A DNA stretch of 61,606 nucleotides from assembly GCA_027327915.1 (NCBI GenBank), contig DAHVWT010000002.1, positions 1 through 61,606 of the forward strand, in the 5' to 3' direction. This stretch comes from Elusimicrobiota bacterium (GTDB lineage Bacteria > Elusimicrobiota > Elusimicrobia > UBA1565 > UBA9628). Within the stretch, counting starts at the first letter, position 1. The number at the start of each line of letters is the position of its first letter. Below the pieces are notes generated by a model. It was not told the origin of the DNA and made no database searches. It saw only the letters and a list, made by a program, of their open reading frames with translations. The position numbers and the translations under genes were made by a program. This document shows, one piece after another, positions 1 to 9,047 of this stretch.

Positions 1-767
1 TCAACAATACCATCAAGCGACGGCTCAACTGCCTGCGCCGTATCCTCGGCTACGCGAAGCGCAACGGCCTCATTAAAGACATCCTCGTCCTACCCATCAA
101 GGGCCTGCCGTCCGGCGACAGAAACAAAATTTGGCTCCGCCTGCTCCAGATCGATCATCTGCTGCAGCAATGCGCTCTGATCCACCCGATCCTGCCCCTG
201 CTCGTGCTGTTCCTCATTTTGACACGGGCGCGGATCGGAGAGGCACTCGACTTCCGCAAAGGCGATCTGCGCGGCGACAGGCTCTGGCTCCCCACCGAGA
301 AAAAGCGTGTCCCCATGCGCCAAGCCATGCGCGCGCTGGACGTCGCCAAGCTCGGCCCCAGATTCCCCGGGCTGATGCGGCAACTCAAGCCCAACGCCGC
401 CGGGTTTTACTTTTACGCCGAAAGCGACCGCCCCCTATCCTACTCTTATGCCTGCCACCTCTTCGACTTGGCGCGCACGGCAGCCGAGATTCCTCGCGCC
501 CGCATTCATGACCTCAGAAGGACCGGCAACATGCACGCGGCTATCAACGGCAGCACCTTCTGGGAGCTCAAGTCCTTCCTGGGCCAGGAGGACGCGGCCT
601 CGATTCAGTGGTACTTGGACCAGGGCCAACTCTTCGATCCCGCGGAGTCGATCTTCCACGACCCCTCCAAAAACGCGACCACGAACGGCTCTGCCGGACA
701 AAACGGACTCCAAACAGGGCACATTTTGTCGGATAATTCCGTCAGCGGGGCGGGAAAGACCTCATGA
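1..767 (+). CDS. Tyrosine recombinase/integrase, 5'-truncated by window edge
   Basis: The frame is open from base 3 to the stop at 765-767, so the gene starts outside the window. The first residues (TIKRRLNCLRRILGYAKRN) look like the end of a SAM-like core-binding domain. The catalytic domain follows: Arg-I in TRARIGEALDF, a beta-hairpin Lys in PTEKKRVPM, the HxxR box HDLRRT and a candidate nucleophile Tyr in SIQWYLDQG. The usual second His (LGH) is Gln here (FLGQEDA), an allowed but less common variant. A tRNA-Cys 3' fragment lies 72 bp downstream, which fits an integrase next to its attachment site. The protein would cut and rejoin DNA at att sites through a 3'-phosphotyrosine intermediate. 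Family assignment is firm. Whether the enzyme is active cannot be told. Confidence 0.85.
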   Translation, partial: NNTIKRRLNCLRRILGYAKRNGLIKDILVLPIKGLPSGDRNKIWLRLLQIDHLLQQCALIHPILPLLVLFLILTRARIGEALDFRKGDLRGDRLWLPTEKKRVPMRQAMRALDVAKLGPRFPGLMRQLKPNAAGFYFYAESDRPLSYSYACHLFDLARTAAEIPRARIHDLRRTGNMHAAINGSTFWELKSFLGQEDAASIQWYLDQGQLFDPAESIFHDPSKNATTNGSAGQNGLQTGHILSDNSVSGAGKTS

Positions 768-839
768 TCACGAGCGAAAAACTCAGGAATTCGCTAAACT
801 TTACTGACGCTACCTGGAGGGCGTGGGCACCGTGAGCGA

Positions 840-888
840 GCGGTCTGCAAAACCGTTATTCGCGGGTTCGAATCCCGCTCGCACCTCC
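840..888 (+). other. tRNA-Cys (GCA) 3' fragment, candidate attR/attL site
   Basis: The anticodon stem-loop (840-856, loop CTGCAAA, anticodon GCA at 847-849), the T arm (GCGGG-TTCGAAT-CCCGC, 862-878), the 3' acceptor strand TCGCACC (879-885) and U73 (886, typical of tRNA-Cys) are all recognisable. The 5' half is missing: no GGTGCGA acceptor strand and no D arm with GG loop lie upstream. This is what integration into the 3' part of a tRNA gene leaves at the distal element end. The intact, reconstituted tRNA-Cys would then lie left of the window and the mobile element would end near 840. Confidence 0.65.
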
Positions 889-979
889 GCTTCAGGATTC
901 TCCCAGGCCTTGGGGCGTCAACGACTTCCGGCCTACCCACCTACCCAGGTGATGAACTCGATTCCACCGAGTAGAGCTT

Positions 980-1681
980 TTATTTCCGTTCAAAAACCAG
1001 GACGTATTGATACGGCAGTTTCGTGTACGGCGGGATTTGCCGGTATCCGGCCTCGATAAATTCGGAGGCGACCTCTCTCTCAAGGAGCTTCATCCCGGGA
1101 GGAGGGCCGACGGGAAGGAGGCCCGGCTTGAAGTCCACGATCGCGACGCGGCCTCCGGGCTTCAAGGCCGACAGGAGCTTGCGCGCGTAGTCGACGCGGC
1201 CCTCGACATGGTGCCAAGCGTCGACGATCAAGACGAGGTCGCAGGAACGCGGCGGCAGCCGCGGCTCCCGCGCGGAGCCCAGCACGGGAACGACGTTCGC
1301 ATACCCTTGCTTATCCGCGCGGTCGCGCAGCCATCGGACCATGTCCGGCTCGACGTCCGTCGCGTAGACGACGCCGCCAGGAGCCACCGCCGAGGCGAGG
1401 CGCACGACGAAGTAGCCCGTCCCGGCGCCGACGTCGGCGACCGCCATCCCGGGCCTGACGCCCAGCGCGGCGAGGAGATCCGCGGGCTTCTGCCAGGCGT
1501 CCCGGTCCGGAGAGTCGAAGGCGGCCGCCCAGCGCGCGGCGTCCGCAAAGCCCTGGTGATGCCCCTGGTGGCCGTGGGCCCCGGGATGGCTGCCGATAGC
1601 CGCGGTCGACACGGCCATGTCCGCCGCCATGCCGACGCGCGCCGCGGATAAAACGAGCGCGGCGGCCGCTTCGATCAACAT
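980..1681 (-). CDS. Predicted exported class I SAM-dependent methyltransferase
   Basis: 233 aa. Residues 1-20 look like a signal peptide (LVLSAARVGMAADMA). A short His-rich linker (HPGAHGHQGHHQG) follows, then a Rossmann methyltransferase fold with motif I VADVGAGTGYF, an acidic motif II region (YATDVEPD) and motif post-I LKPGGRVAIVDF. The segment DAARWAAAFDSPDRDAWQKP recalls a group of bacterial methyltransferases that often carry leader peptides. The ATG lies 21 bp after the stop of the phospholipase D-like gene, so the two are probably co-transcribed. Substrate unknown. A secreted SAM enzyme is odd because SAM is cytoplasmic, so the hydrophobic N-terminus could instead be an anchor facing the cytoplasm. 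Fold assignment strong, location uncertain. Confidence 0.8.
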   Translation of the reverse strand: MLIEAAAALVLSAARVGMAADMAVSTAAIGSHPGAHGHQGHHQGFADAARWAAAFDSPDRDAWQKPADLLAALGVRPGMAVADVGAGTGYFVVRLASAVAPGGVVYATDVEPDMVRWLRDRADKQGYANVVPVLGSAREPRLPPRSCDLVLIVDAWHHVEGRVDYARKLLSALKPGGRVAIVDFKPGLLPVGPPPGMKLLEREVASEFIEAGYRQIPPYTKLPYQYVLVFERK

Positions 1682-1702
1682 CCCCGTTCGACGCCTCGGC
1701 GG

Positions 1703-3004
1703 CTAGCGACGGCTCAGGGGACGGCTCGCGCCGCCGCGAAGCGGCGCTTGGGGCGGCGAATCGGATGACGGCGTTAGGTCATCGGCGGTGGCGGGCTTCC
1801 CCTTCGAGTAGAGAGCGTCGAAGTCGGACTGGAATGCCGCGATCGTCTTGGGGTCCGTCTCGTAGACCGCGTTCTCGAAGTTGCTGAAGGCGGCGCCGTT
1901 CGTGTAGTTATAAGAACCCGTCTCCAGCATCTGGCCGTCGAAGATGCCGAACTTGTCGTGCATGACGCCGTTGCCGCTGATGCCGGAGAGGATTTTCACC
2001 TTGATGCCCGCGTCCAGGAGGGTTTTCCCGACCGAATAGGACGCCTCCGATTTGTCGAGGAGAAAGCGAACGGCGACGCCGCGGTTTTCGGCCTCGACCA
2101 GCGCCTCGGCAACGGGCTTGGAGGTGAAGGCAAACATGGCGATGTCGATCGTCGATTGCGAGGCTTTGATCAAGTCCACGAGCCGGTAGGTCGTCGCTCC
2201 CTTGGGCGAGAAGGTCGCGGCCGGATACTTCTGCCCCTTGAAGTAGCGCACGGAGGCATAGCCCGACGGCGGCTTGCCCAGGTCCGGCGATGAGATGCCG
2301 TGCGCGGCTTCCTGGATCGTGCTGGCCGACGACCACATCCAATTCCAGTAGCCGGCGAACGACTTCACCAAGCCGGGGTCGCCGCGGAAGATGACATTGT
2401 TGTAATCCGCCGTGTTGGAGTTCTCGCTCCAGTTCATCGAGCCGGTCTCAAGGAGGCGGCCGTCGAAAACGGCGAACTTGTTGTGCTGGATGCCGTAAGT
2501 GTTGAACCCCCGGATGACGCGGACGTCGACGCCGGCCTTGATGAGAGCCTGCAAGGGGCCCTCCCGGACGCCGGCATCGTGATTGGGGAACGCATAGGAG
2601 TAGTCCATGAGAATCTGGACGTTCACGCCGCGCTGGTGCGCCGCGATGAACGCCCGGGCGACATTGTCGAGATCGAGCTCGTAGAGGGCCGCCTGGATCG
2701 AGCTTCGGGCGCCGTCAATCGTCCGCGCGATGACGGACGAAATGTCGGTGCCGGTCCCGGTGAAATAATTCGCCGTCCCCCCGGGGACGGAGGCGGCGCG
2801 CGGGGCGGCGGCCGCGGCACGCCGCAGGCCCTGAGCCGTGCCGAAACGGACGGCCCCCGAGGCCATCCCGTTGAGCGTCCGGACATCGGCCATCCCCGGC
2901 CATGAGATGTCTCCGGCCGGAGATGAAAGTGGCGCCGACAGCGTCAGCGACACGACGAACGCCAGACTTCCCAACGCGCCTGGACGGCGCTTATAAGATT
3001 TCAT
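1703..3004 (-). CDS. Exported phospholipase D-like (double HKD) protein
   Basis: About 433 aa. Two HxK(x4)D motifs are visible, HNKFAVFD near residue 176 and HDKFGIFD near 352, each followed by GS(M/Y)N(W/Y) as in the PLD/Nuc superfamily. The two repeats form one active site that cleaves phosphodiester bonds through a phosphohistidine. Substrates in the family range from phospholipids to DNA. The N-terminus (MKSYKRRPGALGSLAFVVSL) is a signal peptide, so the enzyme acts outside the cytoplasm. I prefer the ATG at 3004 over the in-frame GTG at 3013 because it gives a normal basic n-region. It is divergent from the glycosyltransferase at 3096 across about 90 bp and leads into the methyltransferase at 1681. 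Confidence 0.85.
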   Translation of the reverse strand: MKSYKRRPGALGSLAFVVSLTLSAPLSSPAGDISWPGMADVRTLNGMASGAVRFGTAQGLRRAAAAAPRAASVPGGTANYFTGTGTDISSVIARTIDGARSSIQAALYELDLDNVARAFIAAHQRGVNVQILMDYSYAFPNHDAGVREGPLQALIKAGVDVRVIRGFNTYGIQHNKFAVFDGRLLETGSMNWSENSNTADYNNVIFRGDPGLVKSFAGYWNWMWSSASTIQEAAHGISSPDLGKPPSGYASVRYFKGQKYPAATFSPKGATTYRLVDLIKASQSTIDIAMFAFTSKPVAEALVEAENRGVAVRFLLDKSEASYSVGKTLLDAGIKVKILSGISGNGVMHDKFGIFDGQMLETGSYNYTNGAAFSNFENAVYETDPKTIAAFQSDFDALYSKGKPATADDLTPSSDSPPQAPLRGGASRPLSRR

Positions 3005-3095
3005 AACTCCCACGAGAATACTAGAATCTTCCCGCTAGACCAAGGGCCAAAAGGCTAGACATCGCTGGGACCAAAGGGCCCAGAATCTCTTTGTT

Positions 3096-4727
3096 ATGGA
3101 ATCACTCTCTCGACGTCACCCCTCCTTCCTCTATATAGGCATCGCGGCCTTGGGATTGCTGGTTTTCTCCGGCTTGGGGACCGCCTTCATACGCGCCTCC
3201 GGCCCGACCTACGACGAGCCTGTCCACCTTGCCGCCGGCTACACCGACATCGTCGACGGCCGCTACAGGCTCAACGCGCGCGACCATCCGCCCTTCGGGG
3301 AGATGTGGGCATCCTTGCCCCTCCTGGGAATGCGCCTCCGAAGCTTTCGGCAAAGCGCCGATTGGCTGCGGGGGCGCGACCAATATAATTACGCCGACCT
3401 CTTCCTTTATCGCAACGATATCCCCGCCGACCAGCTGCTCAATACGGCTCGGACGTGGAGCCTGATCACCTGGGGAGCCCTGCTGGCGCTGGGGCTGGCG
3501 GAGTGGTCGTCAAGGCTTTGGGGGGCTTCCGGAGCGGCCTGGGCCATGCTCTTTTTCGCCTTCTCCCCCCCTCTCATCTCAAACGCTTCCTTGGTCACGA
3601 CGGATATGCCCGCGGCGGCGCTTTATTTCGCGACTTTTTGGGTTCTCTCCCGGCGCCCGAGGAAGACGGCCGTCTGGGCGGCCGCCGGGGCCGCGATGGG
3701 CCTGGCTCTGGCGTCCAAATTCTCGATGCCCGTCCTTCCCCTGGCGGTCCTTGTCTGCCTCTTGAGCGAGCGCAAGCTGCGAGCGGAGAGTCCTTCCCGG
3801 CGTTCCTGGCTCCTGATGGGCGCCGTCGCTCTTTTCATCGTCGCCGCGGTCTATCGTTTCCGTTACCTGCCGCTTTACTTCGACGGCCTCGCGGCGACCT
3901 CGCGCCGCATCAACGAAGGCCGCAGCTCCTTCCTCTGGGGGAGCTACTCGACGACGGGAAGCCTCCTCTATTTTCCCCTGGCCCTTCTCATCAAGACCCC
4001 GCTTCCGGCCTTGGCCTTCGCCGCGCTGGGCCTGGCGCTTTGGCTTGGCGCGCCCGACGCCGAGGGCCTTTGGCGCGTCTTTCCGGCGTTCGCCTATTTC
4101 ATTCCCGCTCTCTTCTCCAAAACCCAGATCGGCTATCGCCACATCCTCCCCGTCTACCCTTTCCTCGTCCTCTGGGCCGCTCACGGCGGGACGTGGCTCT
4201 GGAGGCGCGCCCGGCCCTGGCGCGCGGCCGCGGCGGCGATGGCGGTCTGGCTCATCATCGGGGTCTTGCGCGTGTCCCCCTACCAACTGGCCTACTTCAA
4301 CGAGCTGGCGGGAGGGCCGGCGGGAGGATACCGATTCCTGGCCGACTCCAATCTCGATTGGGGGCAGGACCTCAAAGCCCTGGCGGCGGAACTCCGCCGC
4401 CTCGGGAATCCTCCCGTTCTTTTGGCCTATTTCGGCGTCGGCGACCCAAGCTACTACGGCATCCACTATCTTCCTATGGGAGTCGTCACGAATGTCGATT
4501 CCTCCCGCCGTCGCGGCGACACGCCCCTCGACTATCCCTGGCGCTACGTCGCCGTGAGCGAGACGAATCTCCAGGGGGTCTACTATGTGGACAAGAAGGC
4601 CTTCTCCTGGCTCAAGGACTTAAAGCCCATCGCTCGCCCCGGATGGTCCATGTTCCTCTACGACCTCAAGGGGCGCCCCGAGGCGCAGAAAAAGCTTGCC
4701 GCCATGCTGGGCTTGCGGAGACGCTGA
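3096..4727 (+). CDS. Family 39-type membrane glycosyltransferase (PMT/ArnT-like)
   Basis: 543 aa with about ten hydrophobic segments, the first at residues 12-33. The first periplasmic loop carries PTYDEPVHLAAGY and ARDHPPFGE, the acidic Asp-Glu and HPP features of GT-C enzymes such as PMT and ArnT. The C-terminal soluble part has SNLDWGQDLKAL and YFGVGDPSYYGI, common in bacterial family-39 members. Such enzymes use polyprenyl-phosphate sugars and transfer the sugar outside the membrane to protein, lipid A or polymer. The acceptor is unknown here. The next gene starts 1 bp after this stop, so it heads a three-gene operon with the DUF4175-like and CCA-type genes. Confidence 0.8.
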   Translation: MESLSRRHPSFLYIGIAALGLLVFSGLGTAFIRASGPTYDEPVHLAAGYTDIVDGRYRLNARDHPPFGEMWASLPLLGMRLRSFRQSADWLRGRDQYNYADLFLYRNDIPADQLLNTARTWSLITWGALLALGLAEWSSRLWGASGAAWAMLFFAFSPPLISNASLVTTDMPAAALYFATFWVLSRRPRKTAVWAAAGAAMGLALASKFSMPVLPLAVLVCLLSERKLRAESPSRRSWLLMGAVALFIVAAVYRFRYLPLYFDGLAATSRRINEGRSSFLWGSYSTTGSLLYFPLALLIKTPLPALAFAALGLALWLGAPDAEGLWRVFPAFAYFIPALFSKTQIGYRHILPVYPFLVLWAAHGGTWLWRRARPWRAAAAAMAVWLIIGVLRVSPYQLAYFNELAGGPAGGYRFLADSNLDWGQDLKALAAELRRLGNPPVLLAYFGVGDPSYYGIHYLPMGVVTNVDSSRRRGDTPLDYPWRYVAVSETNLQGVYYVDKKAFSWLKDLKPIARPGWSMFLYDLKGRPEAQKKLAAMLGLRRR

Positions 4728-4728
4728 C

Positions 4729-7700
4729 ATGATCGCCGCCCAAGACCCCGTCATCGACCCGTTGCGCCGCCAACTGCGCTCGCGGATCGACCGGTGGGCC
4801 CGCGAGCTCGCGTGGGCCCGATTGCTCGACGGAGGCGCGCGTCTCGCCGCTGACGTTGTGATCGCGCTCGCCCTGATCGCGCTCGCCGCGCGCCTTCTTC
4901 CCATGCCTCCCTGGGCGCGCTGGGGCGTTTTCCTCGCCGGCCTGGCGGGCCTTGGGACAGGCGCCCGTCGCCTTCTCCTTAAGCCGTGGCTTGCCTCGAA
5001 CTCCTCCGCCGCCATCACCTTGGCCGAGGAGGCCTACCCCGACCTACGGGAATACCTGAGGAGCGCTTGGGACCTCGCCCAAAAGACGCCGCCGCGCTCG
5101 TCCAGCGACCTCCGCGGCCTCCACATCGGCCAGACTGTCGAGGCCCTTTCGGTGCTCCCTCATCGCCCCCTGGCTCCCCTTGGCTTGCGGCTTCCGACGC
5201 GGCGGTCCCTTCTGGCGGCCGCGCCGGCCCTGTTGGCCCTCGCCCGCCTCGCGCCGGGAATCTCCTGGCGGACCCTCCTGTGCCCCTGGACGGCGCCAAG
5301 CCTCGAAGCGATCCTAGCGATTCGGCCCGGTGACGTCGTCGTCAACGAGGGGGGCTCGGCCCGCGTTTCGGCGTCATGGAAGCGAAGTTCTCCCATCGCG
5401 CAGGACGAGGCCGGCCTCGGGCTGTGGGTCCGCGACGGAGGAACCTGGCGGCGCCGCGATTGGTCCGCGAAACGGCCGGGCGAGCTTGCTCGTGATTTTT
5501 CATCCATCTCGCGCCCTTTCGATTACGAACTTCGCTGGCAAGGAATCGCAAGCCGCCGCTATGCGATACTCTTGGCCGCGCCGCCGCGCTTCAAATCCGT
5601 GTCCGTCGCCGTCGTCCGCCGCGGCCGCACGGCCGAGCGCCCGCTCGAGGCGGGGGAAACTCTCGTGGCGGCGAAGGGGAGCGCCTTGCGCTTCGTGGGG
5701 CTTCCGGACGGCGACATCTCGTCGGCGGAGCTTGCCGTTTCGGGAGAACCAGCCCCCTTGAGGATGCGGCGCGCCGGCGGGGCCTTCAAGGCCGAGATCC
5801 GCGCCCTTCGGGATGAAACCTTCTCCTTCCGCCTCCGCTCTCCCGACGGCCGGCGCAATCCCGACCCCCTCCAGTACGCCCTCAAAGTCGTCGCGGATCA
5901 TCCCCCCTCCATCGAGCTCCTCTGGCCCGATCGGCCTCTCGCCGCCCAGCCCGGCGCCAAGATCCAGATCCTTTACCGCGCCGCGGATGATTTCGGCCTC
6001 CGCGATATAGCGCTTCTCATCGAGGCGCCCGGACGGACTCGCGAAACGCGCCCCATCACCCTATTTAAGGAGGAGAAGTTGAGCGTCCTGGACGAATATT
6101 CCTGGGACCTGAAGGGGCTCCCCGCGGGAGAGATCGGCTTCCAGCTCGAGGCGGTCGACGACGCCGGGCAGAAAAGCCTCTCGTCGAAGGGCCTGCTCCG
6201 GGTCGTCGATTTCGCGGCGCGCCATGAGCGCTCGACGGCCCTTCTCAAGGAAGCCGCCGGCCGCGTGGAGACCCTCTCCCAAGCGGCTTCGCGGGCCGCC
6301 AGAGACTTCGAAAGCAACAAGACGCCGTCCGCTCGGATCGACGAAACCAAATTCCTCCAAAGCTACGACGGGGCGGAGGAGGCGATGAAGGCTCTGTCCC
6401 GCGCCTTGCTTTCGGATCCCTACGCCCGCCCCGAATTCCGGGAGCAGGCTCAATCCCTCGCCGCCCAATTTTCCTCCCTCCACTCCGACGCGGCGGCGGC
6501 CTCGGCGGCGGGCGCGGCCGGGAATTTCAATGCGGCGCGGGACACCCTGGAGCCGGTCCAAGGACTCGCGAACAAGACCCTGGCCGCTCTCCAGGCCGCG
6601 CAGAACGCCGAAAGCTTGGACCAATGGAGGGAAGGCCTAAAAAATATCCAAGACACATCCCGCGCGCTCGCGGACGAGATCGCTCGCCTGGGCGCCTCTG
6701 AGAAGACGTCTCGCGGGACGCCCGAATCACGCGCCCGCCTCGACGAGATTCTCGCGCGGCTGCGCCGGGAAATGGCGGCTCTCGCTGCAACCATCTCAAA
6801 ACTACCCCAGGCCACCGCGGCCTCGGCGGCGGGAAACAGCGTCCAGCCCCTTCCTCTCCGCGAGGCCCTGCGGGGCTTCTCGGATCTCGAGAAGGCTCTC
6901 GCCGCCGGGGATCTCTCTCGTGCCGAGGCGCTCGCCAAGCGGCTGTCCCAAAGCCTCGCGGAGATCGACAAAACGCTCGCTCGGGCTTCTCCTATCGGAG
7001 GCTCCAGCGGATGGGCGGAACAGGAAAAAGCCCGGCTGGCCGCCGTCGAGGCCTCATGGTCGGCGGCCGAACGGGCCCAGGAGAAGGCGGTCGCCGCGGC
7101 GCAGGGGCCGTCCCAGTCCAGGCTTTCCCAGCTCGTCAAAGCGGAGGGCGATCTCCTCAAGGACCTCGCCGCAAGGCAAGGCCTGATCGTCTCCTCGGCG
7201 GAGGCTCGCGGCCCCTGGATGCCCCCGGCTCCCCTCCTGCGGATGCGCGGGGTGCTCGCGGAACTTCAAAGCGGGCACATCGACCGCGCCCCCGCCTTCC
7301 TCTCCGGCGCGATCCAGGAATTGCGCTACCTTGGGGCCGTGAGGGCGTCTTCGCGCAAGGACTTCGGATGGTACGCGGGCGAAGAGGAGAAGATCGCCAA
7401 GGCTCTCGACCTGGGCCCCTCCCTCCCTCCCGAGAAGGCCAATCCGGGAACCGAGGAAGCCAAGCGCCAAGGAGGCCAATCGGGCGCCAAGATGGGCGAA
7501 CTGATGAGCGGCCTTCAAGCCCTCGACGCCTCCTCCGGCGGCGCCTTCGTGCGGTCCCTCGAAGGCGCTCGGCGCGCCAACGACGAGGAGAAAAGATCCT
7601 TAAAGGCCCTCTCAAGGCCCGATTCCCGCTCGGCGCTCGATCACGCGGCGTCTTCCCTGGCCGAGCTTCAACGCGCCAAGCGCGGCTTCGACAAGGCGGC

Positions 7701-7941
7701 TGAACGCGAGCTCTCATTTCTCAAGCGGGTCGCGCCGGGGCCGATGCCGGGGGCCTCCGGCGGGGTTTTCATGCTGGGAGGGAACTCGGGCGTCTATGAA
7801 GGCCCCGTGCGTCTTCCCTCGGTCGACGAATACCAGCCTCCCAAGGAGCTCCGTCAGGAACTCGAGGAGTCCATGAAAGAAAAGCGCCCGGCCCTCTACG
7901 ACAGCCTCATCAAATCCTACTTCCGCCGCATCTCCGAATGA
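4729..7941 (+). CDS. DUF4175-like large membrane-anchored coiled-coil protein
   Basis: 1070 aa from the ATG 1 bp after the previous stop. An upstream in-frame start at 4696 would overlap the glycosyltransferase and is less likely. Residues about 30-75 hold two membrane segments and a third lies near 150-170. A beta-rich region follows (IRPGDVVVNEGGSARVSASW, and DDFGLRDIALLIEAPG near 430), resembling the extracytoplasmic part of DUF4175 proteins. Residues about 510-1000 are Ala/Glu/Arg-rich helices with heptad character, and the tail is basic. It resembles the alphaproteobacterial family in layout, but I cannot confirm homology by eye. Role unknown. Coupling to a glycosyltransferase suggests envelope work. 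Confidence 0.6.
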   Translation: MIAAQDPVIDPLRRQLRSRIDRWARELAWARLLDGGARLAADVVIALALIALAARLLPMPPWARWGVFLAGLAGLGTGARRLLLKPWLASNSSAAITLAEEAYPDLREYLRSAWDLAQKTPPRSSSDLRGLHIGQTVEALSVLPHRPLAPLGLRLPTRRSLLAAAPALLALARLAPGISWRTLLCPWTAPSLEAILAIRPGDVVVNEGGSARVSASWKRSSPIAQDEAGLGLWVRDGGTWRRRDWSAKRPGELARDFSSISRPFDYELRWQGIASRRYAILLAAPPRFKSVSVAVVRRGRTAERPLEAGETLVAAKGSALRFVGLPDGDISSAELAVSGEPAPLRMRRAGGAFKAEIRALRDETFSFRLRSPDGRRNPDPLQYALKVVADHPPSIELLWPDRPLAAQPGAKIQILYRAADDFGLRDIALLIEAPGRTRETRPITLFKEEKLSVLDEYSWDLKGLPAGEIGFQLEAVDDAGQKSLSSKGLLRVVDFAARHERSTALLKEAAGRVETLSQAASRAARDFESNKTPSARIDETKFLQSYDGAEEAMKALSRALLSDPYARPEFREQAQSLAAQFSSLHSDAAAASAAGAAGNFNAARDTLEPVQGLANKTLAALQAAQNAESLDQWREGLKNIQDTSRALADEIARLGASEKTSRGTPESRARLDEILARLRREMAALAATISKLPQATAASAAGNSVQPLPLREALRGFSDLEKALAAGDLSRAEALAKRLSQSLAEIDKTLARASPIGGSSGWAEQEKARLAAVEASWSAAERAQEKAVAAAQGPSQSRLSQLVKAEGDLLKDLAARQGLIVSSAEARGPWMPPAPLLRMRGVLAELQSGHIDRAPAFLSGAIQELRYLGAVRASSRKDFGWYAGEEEKIAKALDLGPSLPPEKANPGTEEAKRQGGQSGAKMGELMSGLQALDASSGGAFVRSLEGARRANDEEKRSLKALSRPDSRSALDHAASSLAELQRAKRGFDKAAERELSFLKRVAPGPMPGASGGVFMLGGNSGVYEGPVRLPSVDEYQPPKELRQELEESMKEKRPALYDSLIKSYFRRISE

Positions 7942-9047
7942 TCCCCCGCATCCCCTCTCAAGCCCGCCCCTTGCTCCGCCGCGTCGCGGGGAAAGCCGGG
8001 GATCTCGGGCTCCCCCTCTTCGCGGTCGGCGGCTGCGTGCGCGACTGGCTTCTGGGACGACCGACGCTGGACGTCGACCTCGTCGTCGAAGGCGACCCCG
8101 GGCCTCTGGCCGAATGGGCGGCCGGGGCTTTTGGGGCGCGGGCCGAATCCTTCGGGCAGTTCGGGACTTGGCGGCTCCTCAAGGCCGGCTGGCGGCTCGA
8201 TTTCGCCCGGGCGAGGCGCGAGGAATACCCCAAGCCCGCCGCGTTGCCGCTCGTCGCCCCCGCGCCGATCGCGGAGGACCTCCTGCGCCGGGACTTCACG
8301 ATCAACGCCCTGGCGCTCCCGCTAGGCCCCCGAAACGAGGGAGAGCTTCTCGACCCGGCCGCGGGCTTGGCGGACTTGCGCGGACGCGTCCTGCGGGCCC
8401 TGCACGCGGAGAGCTTCCGCGACGATCCGACGAGAGTCTTCCGGGCGGCGCGCTTCGTTTCACGGCTCAAGCTCAAACCCGCCCCGGGGCTGTGGACCAT
8501 GGCCCGGGAAAGCCTGCGCCAGGGATGCCCCGGCCTCCTCTCCCGAGCCCGGCTGCTTCACGAGCTCTGGCGCATCCTTGAGGAAAAAGACCCGGAACGA
8601 CCCTTAAAAATCCTGGCGCGGCTGGGATACCTCGACGTGGTTTATCAAGGACTCAAGCCGCCGCCGGCCGCGCTGCACGCCCCGGGGGAGCGCCTGGGCG
8701 CCATGGCCTTGAGATTGGGGCCGCGCGGCAAGGATTGCCTGGCATCGCTTCCTCTCGACAAGTCCTTGGCGCTCGAGCTCCGCGAGACCTTGGAGGTCGC
8801 CTGCCATCGGCGCAGTCCCAGAAGGGCGCTTCCCCGGCCCAGCCTCGCGATCTTACGGACGGCTTTCCCCCGGCTGCCACGGGCGGCCCTGCGCCCCCTC
8901 TTCATCGACGGCGAGGATCTGCGCGCGCTCGGGATGGCTCCCGGCAAGGCCTTCGGCGAAGCCCTCGACGACGCGGCCAGGGCTCAATGGCGGGGACTCA
9001 TCCGTTCCCGTGCCGAAGCGCTTCGCTGGCTTAAGAACCGGCTTTAA
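7938..9047 (+). CDS. CCA-adding/poly(A) polymerase family tRNA nucleotidyltransferase
   Basis: 369 aa, starting in a 4-bp ATGA overlap with the previous stop. The class II nucleotidyltransferase signature is complete: GGCVRDWLLG at 31-40, the metal-binding Asp pair in LDVDLVVEG (D45, D47), RRDFTINALA near 119 and RDDPTRVFRAARF in the neck domain. The tail has the usual IDGEDLRALGMAPG segment. Such enzymes add or repair the 3' CCA of tRNA in the cytoplasm. The only tRNA remnant in this window does not encode CCA, which fits the need for one. It could alternatively be an A-adding enzyme or a poly(A) polymerase, which motifs alone cannot separate. It ends convergently with prc, overlapping by 4 bp. 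Confidence 0.88.
   Translation: MIPRIPSQARPLLRRVAGKAGDLGLPLFAVGGCVRDWLLGRPTLDVDLVVEGDPGPLAEWAAGAFGARAESFGQFGTWRLLKAGWRLDFARARREEYPKPAALPLVAPAPIAEDLLRRDFTINALALPLGPRNEGELLDPAAGLADLRGRVLRALHAESFRDDPTRVFRAARFVSRLKLKPAPGLWTMARESLRQGCPGLLSRARLLHELWRILEEKDPERPLKILARLGYLDVVYQGLKPPPAALHAPGERLGAMALRLGPRGKDCLASLPLDKSLALELRETLEVACHRRSPRRALPRPSLAILRTAFPRLPRAALRPLFIDGEDLRALGMAPGKAFGEALDDAARAQWRGLIRSRAEALRWLKNRL

Noticed and set aside
818..888. A complete tRNA-Cys gene
   Set aside because: The 3' half is convincing, but no acceptor 5' strand complementary to TCGCACC and no D arm can be formed from 810-839. Pairing GGAGG with CCTCC needs a bulge and breaks the standard spacing.
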